Assembly: GCF_900101025.1 (NCBI RefSeq)
Contig: NZ_FMUH01000003.1
Span: forward strand, 434,001-498,000
DNA length: 64,000 nt
Direction: 5' to 3'
Source of the DNA: Klenkia marina
GTDB lineage: Bacteria > Actinomycetota > Actinomycetes > Mycobacteriales > Geodermatophilaceae
Shown here: positions 1 through 8,443 of the stretch, piece by piece
Layout of the letters: each line of letters begins with the position of its first letter
Position numbering within the stretch: position 1 is the first letter of the stretch
Position numbers and translations under genes: made by a program
Notes under the pieces: model-generated
The model's input: the letters and a program-made list of their open reading frames with translations, nothing else
Told to the model about the DNA's origin: nothing
The model's database searches: none

Positions 1-767
1 CCGACACCCACGAGGTGATGGCGTCGATGGCCGACGACCTCCCGGCGGCCGAGCCGTCCGAGGGGCTGCGCGAGCGGTTGCGGGCCGCGGTCGAGGAGAC
101 CGAGCAGGTGGTCGAGCCCACCCGGGCGCCCGAGGTCGCCGCCCGCGAGGTCACCGGGCACGAGCTGGGCAACGACGAGGTCACCGGCCGCCGGGTCACC
201 GCCGCCGAGGTCGGCGACGTCGTCGCCTTCCGCCCGGCCGGCACGACCGGGCGGCGGGCGGCTCGGCGCCGCGCGGGCACCTCGGGGTGGCGCCGGGTCG
301 CTCCGCGTGCGGTCCTGGCCGCCGGGGTCGCGGCGGTGCTGGGCCTCGGCGTCTGGAACGTCACGCTGGTGCGCGACCGGGACGCCGCCCAGGCCACCGC
401 GGCCAGCCAGTCGTCGATGATGTCGGCGCTGCTGTCCCCGGGGCGCATCACCGTCGCACCCATGGAGCACGACGGCCGCACGGTGGCCACCGTGGTCGCC
501 CGCGACGGCCAGGCGCAGGTGCTGGTCGACGGCATGACGCCCAACGACGTGGCCGACAGCACCTACGTGCTGTGGGGGGTCACCGCCGACGGCCCCGTCG
601 CGCTCGGGACGTTCGACGTGGTGGCCGACGGCACCGACCTGCGGACCGTAGGCTCCGACGCGACCGGGCTGGACGAGTTCTCCGCCTACGGCATCAGCAT
701 CGAGCCCGGTCGCAACGCGCCGTCGACCCCGACGGACATCGTCGCGAACGGACAGGTGACCAGTTGA
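1..767 (+). CDS. Anti-sigma factor, RskA-type, C-terminal part (5' end outside window)
   Basis: The reading frame is already open at base 3, so the gene starts upstream. The N-terminal zinc-binding anti-sigma domain is not in the window. What is visible is a charged cytoplasmic linker, one membrane helix (around AAGVAAVLGLGVWNVTLV) and an extracytoplasmic domain typical of anti-sigma-K factor RskA: a beta-rich segment with the pattern SPGRITVAPM, then LWGVTADGPVALGTF and a Pro-rich tail. By family, such proteins hold an ECF sigma factor of the SigK/SigL type at the membrane until proteolysis releases it. The partner sigma gene should lie just to the left. GTG15 and ATG18 are in frame but would give a protein without its sigma-binding domain, so I treat them as internal. 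The stop overlaps the next gene by four bases. Confidence 0.85.
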   Translation, partial: DTHEVMASMADDLPAAEPSEGLRERLRAAVEETEQVVEPTRAPEVAAREVTGHELGNDEVTGRRVTAAEVGDVVAFRPAGTTGRRAARRRAGTSGWRRVAPRAVLAAGVAAVLGLGVWNVTLVRDRDAAQATAASQSSMMSALLSPGRITVAPMEHDGRTVATVVARDGQAQVLVDGMTPNDVADSTYVLWGVTADGPVALGTFDVVADGTDLRTVGSDATGLDEFSAYGISIEPGRNAPSTPTDIVANGQVTS

Positions 768-1285
768 GCAGCAGCGGGTCCGGCACGTCGACCGTCCCGG
801 GCGGCGGCCGCCCCCGGGAGACCGGCGGCGGCCGCCGCCCCCGGGAGACCGGCCAGGAACGTCGTACCCGCTACGACAGCGACGAGGTCGACAGCCTGCG
901 CGAGCGCATCGGCCGCCGTCCGTGGCGCAGGCGCCTGGCGGCCAACAAGACCTTCGACACGGCCTACCGGGCCGGGGTCGGCGTGGTCGGCACCCTGCTG
1001 CTGGTCTTCGGGCTGATCACCATCCCGCTGCCGGGCCCGGGCTGGCTCACGGTCATCGCGGCCTTGTTCGTGCTGGCCACCGAGTTCACCTGGGCCGAGC
1101 GCCTGCTCGAGTTCACCAAGCGCAACGTGAAGCGCTGGACCGACTGGCTGGGTCGTCAGCCGGTCTGGGTCCGGGTGCTCGTCGCCCTGCTCACGGCCGC
1201 GTTCGTCTACGGCGTCATCGTCGTCGTGATGCACGTCCTCGGCGTCCCGTCCTGGGTGCCGGGGTGGGTGCCGATGTGGCGATGA
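764..1285 (+). CDS. TIGR02611-type PGPGW transmembrane protein
   Basis: A 173-residue membrane protein of unknown function. The start is TTG at 764, overlapping the upstream TGA as TTGA. No ATG or GTG follows in frame before the conserved part, so TTG is the only reasonable choice. Residues about 1-45 are a Gly/Arg/Pro-rich tail containing two near-identical nine-residue repeats (GGGRPRETG and GGRRPRETG). The conserved core follows: a membrane helix ending in LPGPGWLTV, a second hydrophobic stretch (IAALFVLATEF), the amphipathic WAERLLEFTKRNVKRW, and a final helix. This matches the actinobacterial TIGR02611/PGPGW family, which has no established function. Coupling to an anti-sigma factor may mean an envelope-stress context; that is inference. 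Confidence 0.8.
   Translation: MSSSGSGTSTVPGGGRPRETGGGRRPRETGQERRTRYDSDEVDSLRERIGRRPWRRRLAANKTFDTAYRAGVGVVGTLLLVFGLITIPLPGPGWLTVIAALFVLATEFTWAERLLEFTKRNVKRWTDWLGRQPVWVRVLVALLTAAFVYGVIVVVMHVLGVPSWVPGWVPMWR
810..852 (+). repeat. Two-copy in-frame direct repeat
   Basis: The 16-base sequence GCCCCCGGGAGACCGG occurs at 810-825 and again at 837-852, a 27-base period that duplicates nine residues in the N-terminal tail of the PGPGW protein. Confidence 0.8.
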
Positions 1286-1317
1286 GCGTCTGGCACACTG
1301 TTCCAGGCACCGCAGCC

Positions 1318-1392
1318 GGGCGATTGGCTCAGCGGTAGAGCGCTTCGTTCACACCGAAGAGGTCACTGGTTCGATCCCAGTATCGCCCACCA
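1318..1392 (+). tRNA. tRNA-Val, anticodon CAC, CCA end encoded
   Basis: A complete 75-base cloverleaf. The 7-bp acceptor stem is GGGCGAT with ATCGCCC, the D arm is GCTC..GAGC, and the anticodon stem CTTCG/CGAAG encloses the loop TTCACAC, giving anticodon CAC, which reads GTG. The T arm is ACTGG-TTCGATC-CCAGT, the discriminator base is A, and CCA is encoded at 1390-1392. A possible -10 (CACACT) lies at 1294-1299. The gene is alone and is followed directly by a strong hairpin. No integrase lies nearby. Confidence 0.97.
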
Positions 1393-1395
1393 CGA

Positions 1396-1425
1396 ACGGC
1401 CCCCGTCTCCGCGGACGGGGGCCGT
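1396..1425. terminator. Bidirectional terminator hairpin
   Basis: A perfect 12-bp stem ACGGCCCCCGTC / GACGGGGGCCGT with loop TCCGCG. It lies between tRNA-Val and the convergent reductase gene and can serve both. A mixed T-rich run (CGTCGTCC) follows on the plus strand. Confidence 0.85.
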
Positions 1426-1433
1426 CGTCGTCC

Positions 1434-1970
1434 TCAGGCGGGGCCGTGGACCAGGTGCACGACGCCGTTGCTGAGCTGGCTGACCCCCAGCAGCGTCAGC
1501 GGGGTGCGCGGCGCGCCCTCGGGGAACAGCCGGATCCCGCTGCCGACGGCGACCGGGTAGACGAACTGGTGCAGCTCGTCGACCAGGCCGTCGGCTAGCA
1601 TCGCCCGCACCAGCGTCGCGCTGCCGCTGACGTAGAGGTCGTGCTCGGCCTTCAGGGCCCGCAGCGCGTCGACGTCGTAGGGGAGCACGCTGGCCGGGCC
1701 CCACTGCGGGTCGGTGAGGGTGGCCGACACGACGTGCTTGGGGGTGTCGTTGAAGAACGGGGCGCCCGGGTCGTCCTCGACCGTGCGCGTGGACCACGCC
1801 GGGCCGAACATCTCGTAGGTGGTGCGGCCGAGCAGGATGCCGTCGGCGCCGGCGGTCAGCGTGCCGATGGCGGCGGCGAGGTCGTCGGGGAAGCCGTAGT
1901 CCATCGTCCACATCGGGGCGTCCACGACGCCGTCGACGGTGGTGAACTCGTGCACCTTGATGCTGCCCAT
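1434..1970 (-). CDS. Dihydrofolate reductase/RibD C-terminal family reductase
   Basis: A 178-residue cytoplasmic protein of the RibD C-terminal/DHFR-like superfamily, a group of NAD(P)H-dependent reductases mostly without assigned substrates. Family features seen are the opening strand IKVHEFTTVDGVVD, the nucleotide-site region GADGILLGRTTYEMF, and the dinucleotide-binding LYVSGSATLVRAMLADGLVDE near residues 115-135, followed by PVAVGSGIRLFPEG. The ATG at 1970 is preceded by GAGGAG at good spacing. It is transcribed alone, divergent from the HNH gene. It is not the housekeeping folA or ribD, so substrate and role are unknown. Confidence 0.8.
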   Translation of the reverse strand: MGSIKVHEFTTVDGVVDAPMWTMDYGFPDDLAAAIGTLTAGADGILLGRTTYEMFGPAWSTRTVEDDPGAPFFNDTPKHVVSATLTDPQWGPASVLPYDVDALRALKAEHDLYVSGSATLVRAMLADGLVDELHQFVYPVAVGSGIRLFPEGAPRTPLTLLGVSQLSNGVVHLVHGPA

Positions 1971-2037
1971 GGGGTGTCGCTCCTCGATCTGCGTGGTCGT
2001 CGCGGGGGAGCACCACCCCGCTCGCCAGGAATCATCG

Positions 2038-2433
2038 GTGCCGCGGGCGGACGATGGGGCGGTGACCTCCCAGCCCGACCGCGCCGCCCGGTTGGCGGCT
2101 GCGCTCGAGCGCGACGGGCCCACGTGCGTCTGGTGCGGGCGCGCCTTCGACCGCCACGTGCGACCGACCACCGAGCACGTGGTGCCGCGGGTGCGGGGCG
2201 GGCCGTCGTGGGCGGAGAACGAGGTCGCCGCGTGCGGTCGCTGCAACGGTGAACGCGGCCACCGCGGTGCCGTCGAGTGGTTGGCCGAGTGCCGGGCGCG
2301 GGGCTGGTCCCCGGACGCGCCCCGGGTGGCCCGGGCCCTGGAGTCGCTGGCCGCGGCGGTGGCCGAACGCGGCGGTCAGCGGCGGGCCCGGCCGCACCTG
2401 GACGCCCAGCTGCGACGACTGCGGGCCGGGTGA
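2038..2433 (+). CDS. HNH endonuclease family protein
   Basis: A small protein of about 131 residues built around one HNH/zinc-ribbon nuclease fold: CVWCGR, then [11 protein letters not shown] (the first catalytic His), [18 protein letters not shown] (the Asn, second CxxC pair and final His). Small single-domain HNH proteins of this kind are common in actinobacteria and usually uncharacterised; some act in DNA repair or restriction. I chose GTG 2038 because AGGA sits seven bases upstream. GTG 2062 ([11 protein letters not shown]) is a reasonable alternative start with a poor ribosome site. No methylase or other restriction partner is adjacent. Confidence 0.75.
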   Translation: MPRADDGAVTSQPDRAARLAAALERDGPTCVWCGRAFDRHVRPTTEHVVPRVRGGPSWAENEVAACGRCNGERGHRGAVEWLAECRARGWSPDAPRVARALESLAAAVAERGGQRRARPHLDAQLRRLRAG

Positions 2434-2489
2434 CCGCGCCGCGCGGCCGCACGGTGCCGAACTCGACCAGGTCGTGCAGCCGCGGCCCG

Positions 2490-2495
2490 TACCCT
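2490..2495 (+). promoter_or_regulatory. Candidate thrS -10 element
   Basis: TACCCT fits the actinobacterial TANNNT -10. Transcription would start near 2502, leaving a leader of about 35 bases that contains AGGAG at 2525-2529. There is no convincing -35, and no T-box-like structure fits in so short a leader. Confidence 0.4.
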
Positions 2496-2536
2496 CACGG
2501 TGTCCGTCCCCGCGCCGTCCCCCCAGGAGCAACCCC

Positions 2537-4576
2537 GTGCCAGCCGCGCCGCCCGCCCCCGCCCCCGCCGCCGTCCAGGTGCCGGGTGGGACCACGGCGA
2601 CCCAGGCGCTCAAGGACGCCGGGGTGCCGCTGAAGGGCCCCGACGCCGCGGTCGTCGTCCGGGTCGACGGGGAGCTCAAGGACCTCGCCTGGACCCCAGA
2701 GGTCGACACCGAGGTCGAGCCGGTCGTCGCCTCGAGCCCCGACGGCCGAGCAGTGATCCGGCACTCGACCGCCCACGTGCTGGCCCAGGCCGTCCAGGAC
2801 CTCTTCCCGGGCACCCGGTTGGGCATCGGCCCGCCGGTGGAGAACGGCTTCTACTACGACGTCGACCCCGAGAAGCCGTTCACGCCCGAGGACCTGCAGG
2901 CCATCGAGAAGCGCATGCAGGCGATCGTCAAGGCGGGCCAGTTCTTCGCCCGCCGCGAGATCAGCGACGACGACGCCCGCGCCGAGCTCGCCCACGAGCC
3001 CTACAAGCTCGAGCTGATCGGGCTCAAGGGCGGTGCTGCCGACGCCGCCGAGGGTGCCGACGTCGAGGTCGGCGGCGCGCAGCTGACCATGTACGACAAC
3101 CTCGACCCGCGCACCAAGGAGCGGGTCTGGACCGATCTGTGCCGCGGCCCGCACCTGCCGCGCACCTCGAGCATCCCGGCCTTCGCGCTCACCCGTGCCG
3201 CGGCCGCCTACTGGCGTGGCAGCGAGAAGAACCCGCAGCTGCAGCGGGTGTACGGCACCGCGTGGGAGTCCAAGGACGCCCTGAAGGCGCACCAGGAGCA
3301 GCTGGCCGAGGCCGAGCGACGCGACCACCGCCGGCTGGGCACCGAGCTCGACCTCTTCAGCTTCCCCGACCAGGTGGGCTCGGGCCTGGCCGTGTTCCAC
3401 CCCAAGGGCGGGATCGTCCGGCGCGAGATGGAGAAGTACAGCCAGCACCGGCACGAGCAGGAGGGCTACTCCTTCGTCAACACCCCGCACATCACCAAGG
3501 GGCAGCTCTTCGAGACCTCGGGGCACCTCGACTGGTACGCCGAGGGGATGTACCCGGCGATGCAGCTGGACGAGGAGCGCGACAGCGAGGGCCACGTCCG
3601 GCGGCAGGGGCAGGACTACTACCTGAAGCCGATGAACTGCCCGATGCACAACCTGGTGTTCGACTCGCGCGGGCGCTCCTACCGCGAGCTGCCGCTGCGG
3701 CTGTTCGAGTTCGGCACCGTGTACCGGTACGAGAAGTCCGGTGTCGTGCACGGCCTCACCCGCGCCCGGGGTTTCACCCAGGACGACGCCCACATCTACT
3801 GCACCCCGGAGCAGATGGCCGGCGAGCTCGGCACGCTGCTGGACTTCGTGCTGGGCCTGCTGGCCGACTACGGCCTCACCGACTTCTACCTCGAGCTGTC
3901 GACCCGCAACCCGGAGAAGTCGGTGGGCACCGACGAGAGCTGGGAGCGGGCCACCGAGGCGCTGCGCAGGGCCGCCCTCGACTCCGGGCTCGAGCTGGTC
4001 CCCGACCCGGGTGGCGCGGCGTTCTACGGCCCCAAGATCTCGGTGCAGGTCAAGGACGCCATCGGCCGCACCTGGCAGATGTCGACCATCCAGGTCGACT
4101 TCAACCTGCCCGAGCGGTTCGGCCTCGAGTACACCGCGGCCGACGGCACCCGCCAGCGTCCGGTCATGCTGCACCGTGCGCTCTTCGGCTCGATGGAGCG
4201 GTTCTTCGGCGTCCTCACCGAGCACTACGCCGGCGCCTTCCCGGCGTGGCTGGCCCCCGTGCAGGTGGTCGGCATCCCGATCACCGACGAGCAGGTGCCC
4301 TACCTGACCGACGTCGCAGCACGGCTGCGCGCCCGCGGCATCCGGGTCGAGGTCGACGACTCCGACGACCGGATGCAGAAGAAGATCCGCACCGCCTCCA
4401 AGCAGAAGGTGCCCTTCGTGCTCATCGCCGGGGCCACCGACGCCGAGGCGGGTGCGGTGTCCTTCCGCTACCGCGACGGCAGCCAGCGCAACGGCGTCCC
4501 CGTGGAGGACGCCGTCGAGGCGGTCGTCGCGTGGGTGACCGAGCGGCGCAACGACGACCCCACCGGGGCGCCGTGA
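2537..4576 (+). CDS. thrS: Threonine--tRNA ligase
   Basis: Charges tRNA-Thr with threonine in the cytoplasm. The protein has 679 residues, the usual actinobacterial length. A short TGS-like N-terminus is followed by the editing domain, whose HxxxH zinc motif starts at HSTAHVLAQ near residue 75. The class II catalytic core carries the zinc cysteine in MNCPMHN (about residue 366), motif 2 in VYRYEKSG...RGFTQDDAH, and motif 3 in [12 protein letters not shown]. The C-terminal anticodon-binding domain ends the protein. GTG 2537 has AGGAG seven bases upstream. It is the first gene of a five-gene overlapping run into phosphatidylinositol synthesis, an order also found in mycobacteria. Confidence 0.97.
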   Translation: MPAAPPAPAPAAVQVPGGTTATQALKDAGVPLKGPDAAVVVRVDGELKDLAWTPEVDTEVEPVVASSPDGRAVIRHSTAHVLAQAVQDLFPGTRLGIGPPVENGFYYDVDPEKPFTPEDLQAIEKRMQAIVKAGQFFARREISDDDARAELAHEPYKLELIGLKGGAADAAEGADVEVGGAQLTMYDNLDPRTKERVWTDLCRGPHLPRTSSIPAFALTRAAAAYWRGSEKNPQLQRVYGTAWESKDALKAHQEQLAEAERRDHRRLGTELDLFSFPDQVGSGLAVFHPKGGIVRREMEKYSQHRHEQEGYSFVNTPHITKGQLFETSGHLDWYAEGMYPAMQLDEERDSEGHVRRQGQDYYLKPMNCPMHNLVFDSRGRSYRELPLRLFEFGTVYRYEKSGVVHGLTRARGFTQDDAHIYCTPEQMAGELGTLLDFVLGLLADYGLTDFYLELSTRNPEKSVGTDESWERATEALRRAALDSGLELVPDPGGAAFYGPKISVQVKDAIGRTWQMSTIQVDFNLPERFGLEYTAADGTRQRPVMLHRALFGSMERFFGVLTEHYAGAFPAWLAPVQVVGIPITDEQVPYLTDVAARLRARGIRVEVDDSDDRMQKKIRTASKQKVPFVLIAGATDAEAGAVSFRYRDGSQRNGVPVEDAVEAVVAWVTERRNDDPTGAP

Positions 4577-5109
4577 ACCCCGACGAGGACGGCCCCGGCT
4601 CGGTCTTCGAGCAGCTGTGGACCCCCTACCGGATGGCCTACATCCGGGGTGAGAACAAGCCGACCGGCGACCACGACTGCCCGTTCTGCCTCATCCCCGC
4701 GATGAGCGACGAGGACGGCCTGGTCGTGGCCCGCGGGGAGACCGTGTTCGCCGTCCTGAACCTGTACCCGTACAACGCCGGCCACCTGATGGTGGTGCCC
4801 TACCGGCACGTACCCGACTACACCGACCTCACCGTCGCCGAGGTGGCCGAGCTGGGCGCGTTCACCCAGACCGCCATGCGCACCGTGCGGGCGGTCAGCG
4901 GGGCGCACGGGTTCAACATCGGGATGAACCAGGGGTCGGTGGCCGGCGCCGGCATCGCCGACCACCTGCACCAGCACGCGGTGCCGCGCTGGGGCGGGGA
5001 CACCAACTTCATGCCGGTGCTCGGCCTCACCCGGGTGCTGCCGCAGGTGCTGCGCGAGACCCGCGGGCTGCTCGCGGACGCCTGGCCAGCGACGGGGCCG
5101 GCCGCCTGA
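4573..5109 (+). CDS. HIT-domain hydrolase/phosphorylase, AP4A phosphorylase-like
   Basis: A 178-residue histidine-triad protein. The catalytic motif [10 protein letters not shown] is intact, and the N-terminal CPFC is the metal-binding pair usual in this subfamily. The M. tuberculosis gene in the same position between thrS and pgsA1 (Rv2613c) is a diadenosine tetraphosphate phosphorylase, so breakdown of AP4A made by aminoacyl-tRNA synthetases is the likely role; this is by position and family. The GTG start overlaps the thrS stop as GTGA, and the stop overlaps pgsA as TGATG. Confidence 0.88.
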   Translation: MNPDEDGPGSVFEQLWTPYRMAYIRGENKPTGDHDCPFCLIPAMSDEDGLVVARGETVFAVLNLYPYNAGHLMVVPYRHVPDYTDLTVAEVAELGAFTQTAMRTVRAVSGAHGFNIGMNQGSVAGAGIADHLHQHAVPRWGGDTNFMPVLGLTRVLPQVLRETRGLLADAWPATGPAA

Positions 5110-5723
5110 TGCTGGGGGTCAACCTCCGGCCCGCCGTGGCGCGGGTGTGGGCGCCGGTGGTGCGCACCCTGCTGCGGCTGGGGGTCACCGCCGACGCGAT
5201 CACCGTGCTGGGCACCGTCGGGGCGGTCGCCTCCGCCGTGTTCGTCATCGGCAACGGCGTGCTGTTCTGGGGTGCCGCGGCCGTCACCGTCTTCGTGCTG
5301 CTGGACATGCTCGACGGCGCGCTGGCCCGGGCCCGCGGGGGCGGCTCGGTGTTCGGTGCCGTGCTGGACTCCACCGGTGACCGCGCCGCAGACGCGGCGA
5401 TCTTCGCGGCGCTGGCGTGGTGGTTCTCCGGGCAGGGCGACAACCGCATGGTGGTCTGGCTGGCCCTGACCTGCCTCGTGCTGGGCGTGCTCACCTCCTA
5501 CGTCAAGGCCCGGGCCGAGGGCATGGGGCTGACCTGCGACGTCGGCCTGGTCGAGCGCACCGAACGGCTGATCCTGGTGCTGGTGGGCACCGGGTTCACC
5601 GGCCTGGGCATCCCGTACGCCCTGCAGGTCTGCCTCTGGCTGCTGCTCATCGGCAGCACCATCACGGTCGGCCAGCGGTTCGCGGCGGTCTACGGGCAGG
5701 CGAAGGGGCGCACCCTCCGGTGA
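5109..5723 (+). CDS. pgsA: Phosphatidylinositol phosphate synthase (CDP-alcohol phosphatidyltransferase)
   Basis: A 204-residue integral membrane enzyme with about six helices. The complete CDP-alcohol phosphotransferase signature is DMLDGALARA followed by FGAVLDSTGDR, that is D-x2-DG-x2-AR then G-x3-D-x3-D, near residues 65-95. In actinobacteria the orthologue in this neighbourhood joins CDP-diacylglycerol and inositol-1-phosphate to make phosphatidylinositol phosphate. That lipid is the substrate line for the next two genes, an acyltransferase and a mannosyltransferase. The ATG at 5109 shares its A with the upstream TGA, implying translational coupling. Confidence 0.93.
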   Translation: MLGVNLRPAVARVWAPVVRTLLRLGVTADAITVLGTVGAVASAVFVIGNGVLFWGAAAVTVFVLLDMLDGALARARGGGSVFGAVLDSTGDRAADAAIFAALAWWFSGQGDNRMVVWLALTCLVLGVLTSYVKARAEGMGLTCDVGLVERTERLILVLVGTGFTGLGIPYALQVCLWLLLIGSTITVGQRFAAVYGQAKGRTLR

Positions 5724-6634
5724 CCGGGCTGCGCGACCGGCTGGTCGACGCCGGCTACGCGGCCGGCTGGGGAGCGGTCAAGGCGCTGCCCGAGCCGCTG
5801 GCCCGCACGGCCTTCGACCGCGCCGGCGCCCGGGCCGCGGGCCGCGACGGAACGGGCGTGCGCCAGCTGCGCGCCAACCTGCGGGTGGCCACCGGGCTCG
5901 AGGGCACCGAGCTCGACGCACTCACCCGCGATGCCCTCCGCTCGTACGCGCGGTACTGGCTGGAGGCCTTCCGCCTCCCCACCCTCGGCACCGGGCGCGT
6001 GCTGCGGGACACCACCGTGCCCGGTCGCGAGCACATCGAGGCCGCCCGGGTGGCCGGTCGGCCGATCGTGCTGGCCCTGCCGCACAGCGGGAACTGGGAC
6101 GCCGCCGGGGTGTGGTTCGTCGACTGGCTGGGCGAACCGTTCATGACCGTCGCCGAGCGGCTGCGGCCCGAGCAGCTGTACCGGCGCTTCCTGGCCTACC
6201 GCGAGTCGCTGGGCTTCCGGGTGGTGCCGCTGACCGGTGGCGAGCGCCCCAGCTCGGCGCTGCTCACGGAGTGGTTGCAGGCCGGCCGGTCGGTCTGCCT
6301 GCTGGTCGACCGCGACCTGTCCGCGGCCGGCATCCCGGTCGACCTCTTCGGCCGCCGGAGCACCATGCCCGGGGGGCCGGCCCTGCTGGCCGCCCGCACC
6401 GGGGCGGTGCTGCTGCCCGTCGTCTGCACCTTCGACGGGCCCGGGTGGCGCCTGACGGTCCACCCCGAGGTCGACGTCCACGGCCCCGGCCGGCTGCGCG
6501 ACCGGGTGCGCGCCGGCACGCAGGGCATCGCCGACGCCTTCACCCGCGGCCTCGCCGAGCGACCGGTCGACTGGCACCAGCTGGGCCGCGTCTGGGCCGA
6601 CGTCCCACCCGACCCGCCCCGGGCGGGCCGGTGA
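5720..6634 (+). CDS. patA: Phosphatidylinositol mannoside acyltransferase
   Basis: A 304-residue membrane-associated acyltransferase of the LpxL/HtrB-like family. The catalytic HX4D motif is in LPHSGNWDAAG near residue 120, and CLLVDRDLSAAGIPVDLFG follows as in bacterial lipid acyltransferases. By family and position it acylates the mannose of phosphatidylinositol mannosides (PIM1/PIM2) at the inner face of the membrane. The GTG start overlaps the pgsA stop by four bases, and the stop overlaps pimA the same way, so lipid synthesis, mannosylation and acylation are encoded as one coupled unit. Confidence 0.92.
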   Translation: MTGLRDRLVDAGYAAGWGAVKALPEPLARTAFDRAGARAAGRDGTGVRQLRANLRVATGLEGTELDALTRDALRSYARYWLEAFRLPTLGTGRVLRDTTVPGREHIEAARVAGRPIVLALPHSGNWDAAGVWFVDWLGEPFMTVAERLRPEQLYRRFLAYRESLGFRVVPLTGGERPSSALLTEWLQAGRSVCLLVDRDLSAAGIPVDLFGRRSTMPGGPALLAARTGAVLLPVVCTFDGPGWRLTVHPEVDVHGPGRLRDRVRAGTQGIADAFTRGLAERPVDWHQLGRVWADVPPDPPRAGR

Positions 6635-7851
6635 GGATCGGCCTGGTCTGCCCGTACCAGTGGGACGTCCCCGGTGGCGTGCAGTACCACGTGCGCGACC
6701 TCGCCGAGACCCTGCGCGGGCTCGGGCACGAGGTCGAGGTGCTCACCCCGGCCGAGCACGAGGACAACCTGCCCGCCGAGCACGTCACCTGGGCCGGGCG
6801 GGCCAACCCGGTGCCCTACAACGGGTCGATGGCCAGCTGGCAGTTCGGCCCCGTGTCGGCCAACCGGGTGCGCCGCTGGCTGCGCGAGGGCCGCTTCGAC
6901 GTCGTCCACGTGCACGAACCGGCGCCGCCGTCGGTGTCCCTGCTGGTGTGCATGCTCGCCGACGGGCCCATCGTGGCGACCTACCACGCCGCCGCGGTCC
7001 GCTCGCTGTTCCTCTCCGCCTGGGGTCCGGTCGTGCGGCCCTGGCTGGAGAAGATCTCCGGGCGCATCGCCGTCTCGGACTTCGCCCGCCGGTTGCAGGT
7101 CGAGCACCTCGGCGGGGACGCGGTGGTCATCCCCAACGGCGTGCACGTCGGCGCCTTCGCCGAGGGACCCGAGCTGGCGGGGTACCGACGGGGGAGCGCG
7201 ACCCCGACCGTCGGCTTCCTGGGCCGCTACGACGAACCGCGCAAGGGCTTGCCGGTGCTGCTGGAGGCGATGCGCACCGTCGTCCGCGAGGTACCCGGTG
7301 CCCGGTTGCTGGTGGCCGGCCGCGGCGACCCCGACGAGCTGCACGCGCTGCTGGGGCCCGACCTCGAGCCGTCGGTCACGCTGCTCGGGGAGCTCACCGA
7401 GGCGGACAAGGCGGCGTTCCTGCGGGCGGTCGACGTCTACTGCGCCCCCAACCTCATGGGCGAGAGCTTCGGCATCGTGCTGGTGGAGGCGATGGCCGCC
7501 GGCGCCCCGGTGGTGGCCGCCGACCTCGACGCCTTCGCCCGCGTGCTCGAGGACGGCGCCGCCGGGGTGCTCGTGCGCCGCGGCGACGCCTCGGCGCTGG
7601 CCCGGGTGCTGGTCGACCTCCTCGGGTCCGCCGACCGCCGGGCCGAGCTGGCCGCGGCGGGCAGCCGACGTGCGGCGGACTACGACTGGGCGACGGTGGC
7701 CCAGCAGATCCTCGCGGTCTACGAGACGGTGGCGCCGGCGGGCGCCGGTCAGGTGACGGCGGGGGAGGACGACCCCGACGACGACCCCGCCGGTCCCGCC
7801 CGGGGCGAGTCCTTCCTCCCGCGGTGGCTGCGTCGAGGCCCCGCCGGCTGA
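6631..7851 (+). CDS. pimA: Phosphatidylinositol alpha-mannosyltransferase
   Basis: A 406-residue GT-B (GT4 family) glycosyltransferase that adds the first mannose from GDP-mannose to phosphatidylinositol at the cytoplasmic membrane face. Visible are the N-terminal GGVQYHVRDLAETL glycine loop, the acceptor-domain FDVVHVHEP, FLGRYDEPRKGLPVLLEA at the start of the donor domain, and the GT4 nucleotide-sugar motif ESFGIVLVEAMAAG with the EX7E glutamates near residues 275-285. A basic tail (LPRWLRR) follows an acidic Asp-rich linker at the C-terminus. GTG 6631 overlaps patA as GTGA. This is the last gene of the coupled thrS-to-pimA run. Confidence 0.94.
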   Translation: MRIGLVCPYQWDVPGGVQYHVRDLAETLRGLGHEVEVLTPAEHEDNLPAEHVTWAGRANPVPYNGSMASWQFGPVSANRVRRWLREGRFDVVHVHEPAPPSVSLLVCMLADGPIVATYHAAAVRSLFLSAWGPVVRPWLEKISGRIAVSDFARRLQVEHLGGDAVVIPNGVHVGAFAEGPELAGYRRGSATPTVGFLGRYDEPRKGLPVLLEAMRTVVREVPGARLLVAGRGDPDELHALLGPDLEPSVTLLGELTEADKAAFLRAVDVYCAPNLMGESFGIVLVEAMAAGAPVVAADLDAFARVLEDGAAGVLVRRGDASALARVLVDLLGSADRRAELAAAGSRRAADYDWATVAQQILAVYETVAPAGAGQVTAGEDDPDDDPAGPARGESFLPRWLRRGPAG

Positions 7852-7859
7852 GGCAGCGG

Positions 7860-7865
7860 TAGCGT
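7860..7865 (+). promoter_or_regulatory. Candidate -10 for a leaderless transcript
   Basis: TAGCGT lies eight bases before GTG 7874, and no ribosome binding site separates them. Transcription would begin at or within a base or two of the start codon. Confidence 0.45.
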
Positions 7866-7873
7866 CCTGCGGC

Positions 7874-8389
7874 GTGTCCCCTCCCGGCTCCACCCTCGTC
7901 GTGGTCGGGGTCGCCCTCCTCCTCCTGCTGGCCTGGGTCGCCTTCACGCTGACCCGGTTGCGCCGGCTCGACGGCCGGGTGACCCGGGCCTGGGACGTCC
8001 TCGACGGCGCCCTCGTCCGGCGCGCCGACCTCGCGGCGGCGGCCGTGCGCGAGCGCCCGGCCGACCTCGGGCCCGCCGGTGCCGCCCTCGCCGCCGCCGT
8101 GGAGCAGACCCGGCGCCCGCCCGGCGGGGACCGGGAGGGCGCGGAGAACGCGCTCGGCCGCGCCCTGCGCGACGTCCCCGTCGCCGACCCCGACCTCGAG
8201 GACGCCGGCTGGCGGGTCGGGCTGGCCCGGCGGTTCTACAACGACGCCGTGCGCGACACCCGTGCCCTGCGCCGCCGGCCGGCCGTGCGCGTGCTGCGGC
8301 TGCACGGGCGGCGGCCGGTGCCCCGCTTCTTCGACATCGACGACGGCCTGGACGCCGTGGTCGGGGCGGGGCCGACGACCGCGGGATGA
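7874..8389 (+). CDS. LemA-like membrane-anchored protein
   Basis: A 171-residue protein with an N-terminal helix (STLVVVGVALLLLLAWVAFTL) followed by a LemA-like alpha-helical domain: LDGRVTRAWDVLDGALVRRADL resembles the family's opening helix, and RFYNDAVRDTRALRRRPA resembles its closing YNDAV segment. The central coiled-coil region is shorter than in typical LemA proteins. In mycobacteria the gene after pimA encodes a LemA-like domain joined to a NUDIX domain; no NUDIX part is present here. LemA proteins have no agreed function beyond an envelope association. GTG 7874 fits a leaderless start. Confidence 0.65.
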   Translation: MSPPGSTLVVVGVALLLLLAWVAFTLTRLRRLDGRVTRAWDVLDGALVRRADLAAAAVRERPADLGPAGAALAAAVEQTRRPPGGDREGAENALGRALRDVPVADPDLEDAGWRVGLARRFYNDAVRDTRALRRRPAVRVLRLHGRRPVPRFFDIDDGLDAVVGAGPTTAG

Positions 8390-8397
8390 CACGCATC

Positions 8398-8403
8398 TAG
8401 CAT
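8398..8403 (+). promoter_or_regulatory. Candidate pdxS -10 element
   Basis: TAGCAT, with a predicted transcription start near 8410 and a leader of about 35 bases before ATG 8444. GTG 8408 is also in frame and would add 12 residues if used from a leaderless mRNA. Confidence 0.4.
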
Positions 8404-8443
8404 TGGAGTGCCCACAACCGAACCACCGCTGCGAGGCCGAGCC

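Noticed and set aside
1318-1440. tRNA-Val as an integration (att) site
   Set aside because: There is no integrase, no repeated tRNA 3' end and no foreign-looking DNA downstream; the tRNA is followed by an ordinary terminator.
2434-2536. T-box or other riboswitch before thrS
   Set aside because: The leader after the candidate -10 is only about 35 bases and has no specifier stem or T-box sequence.
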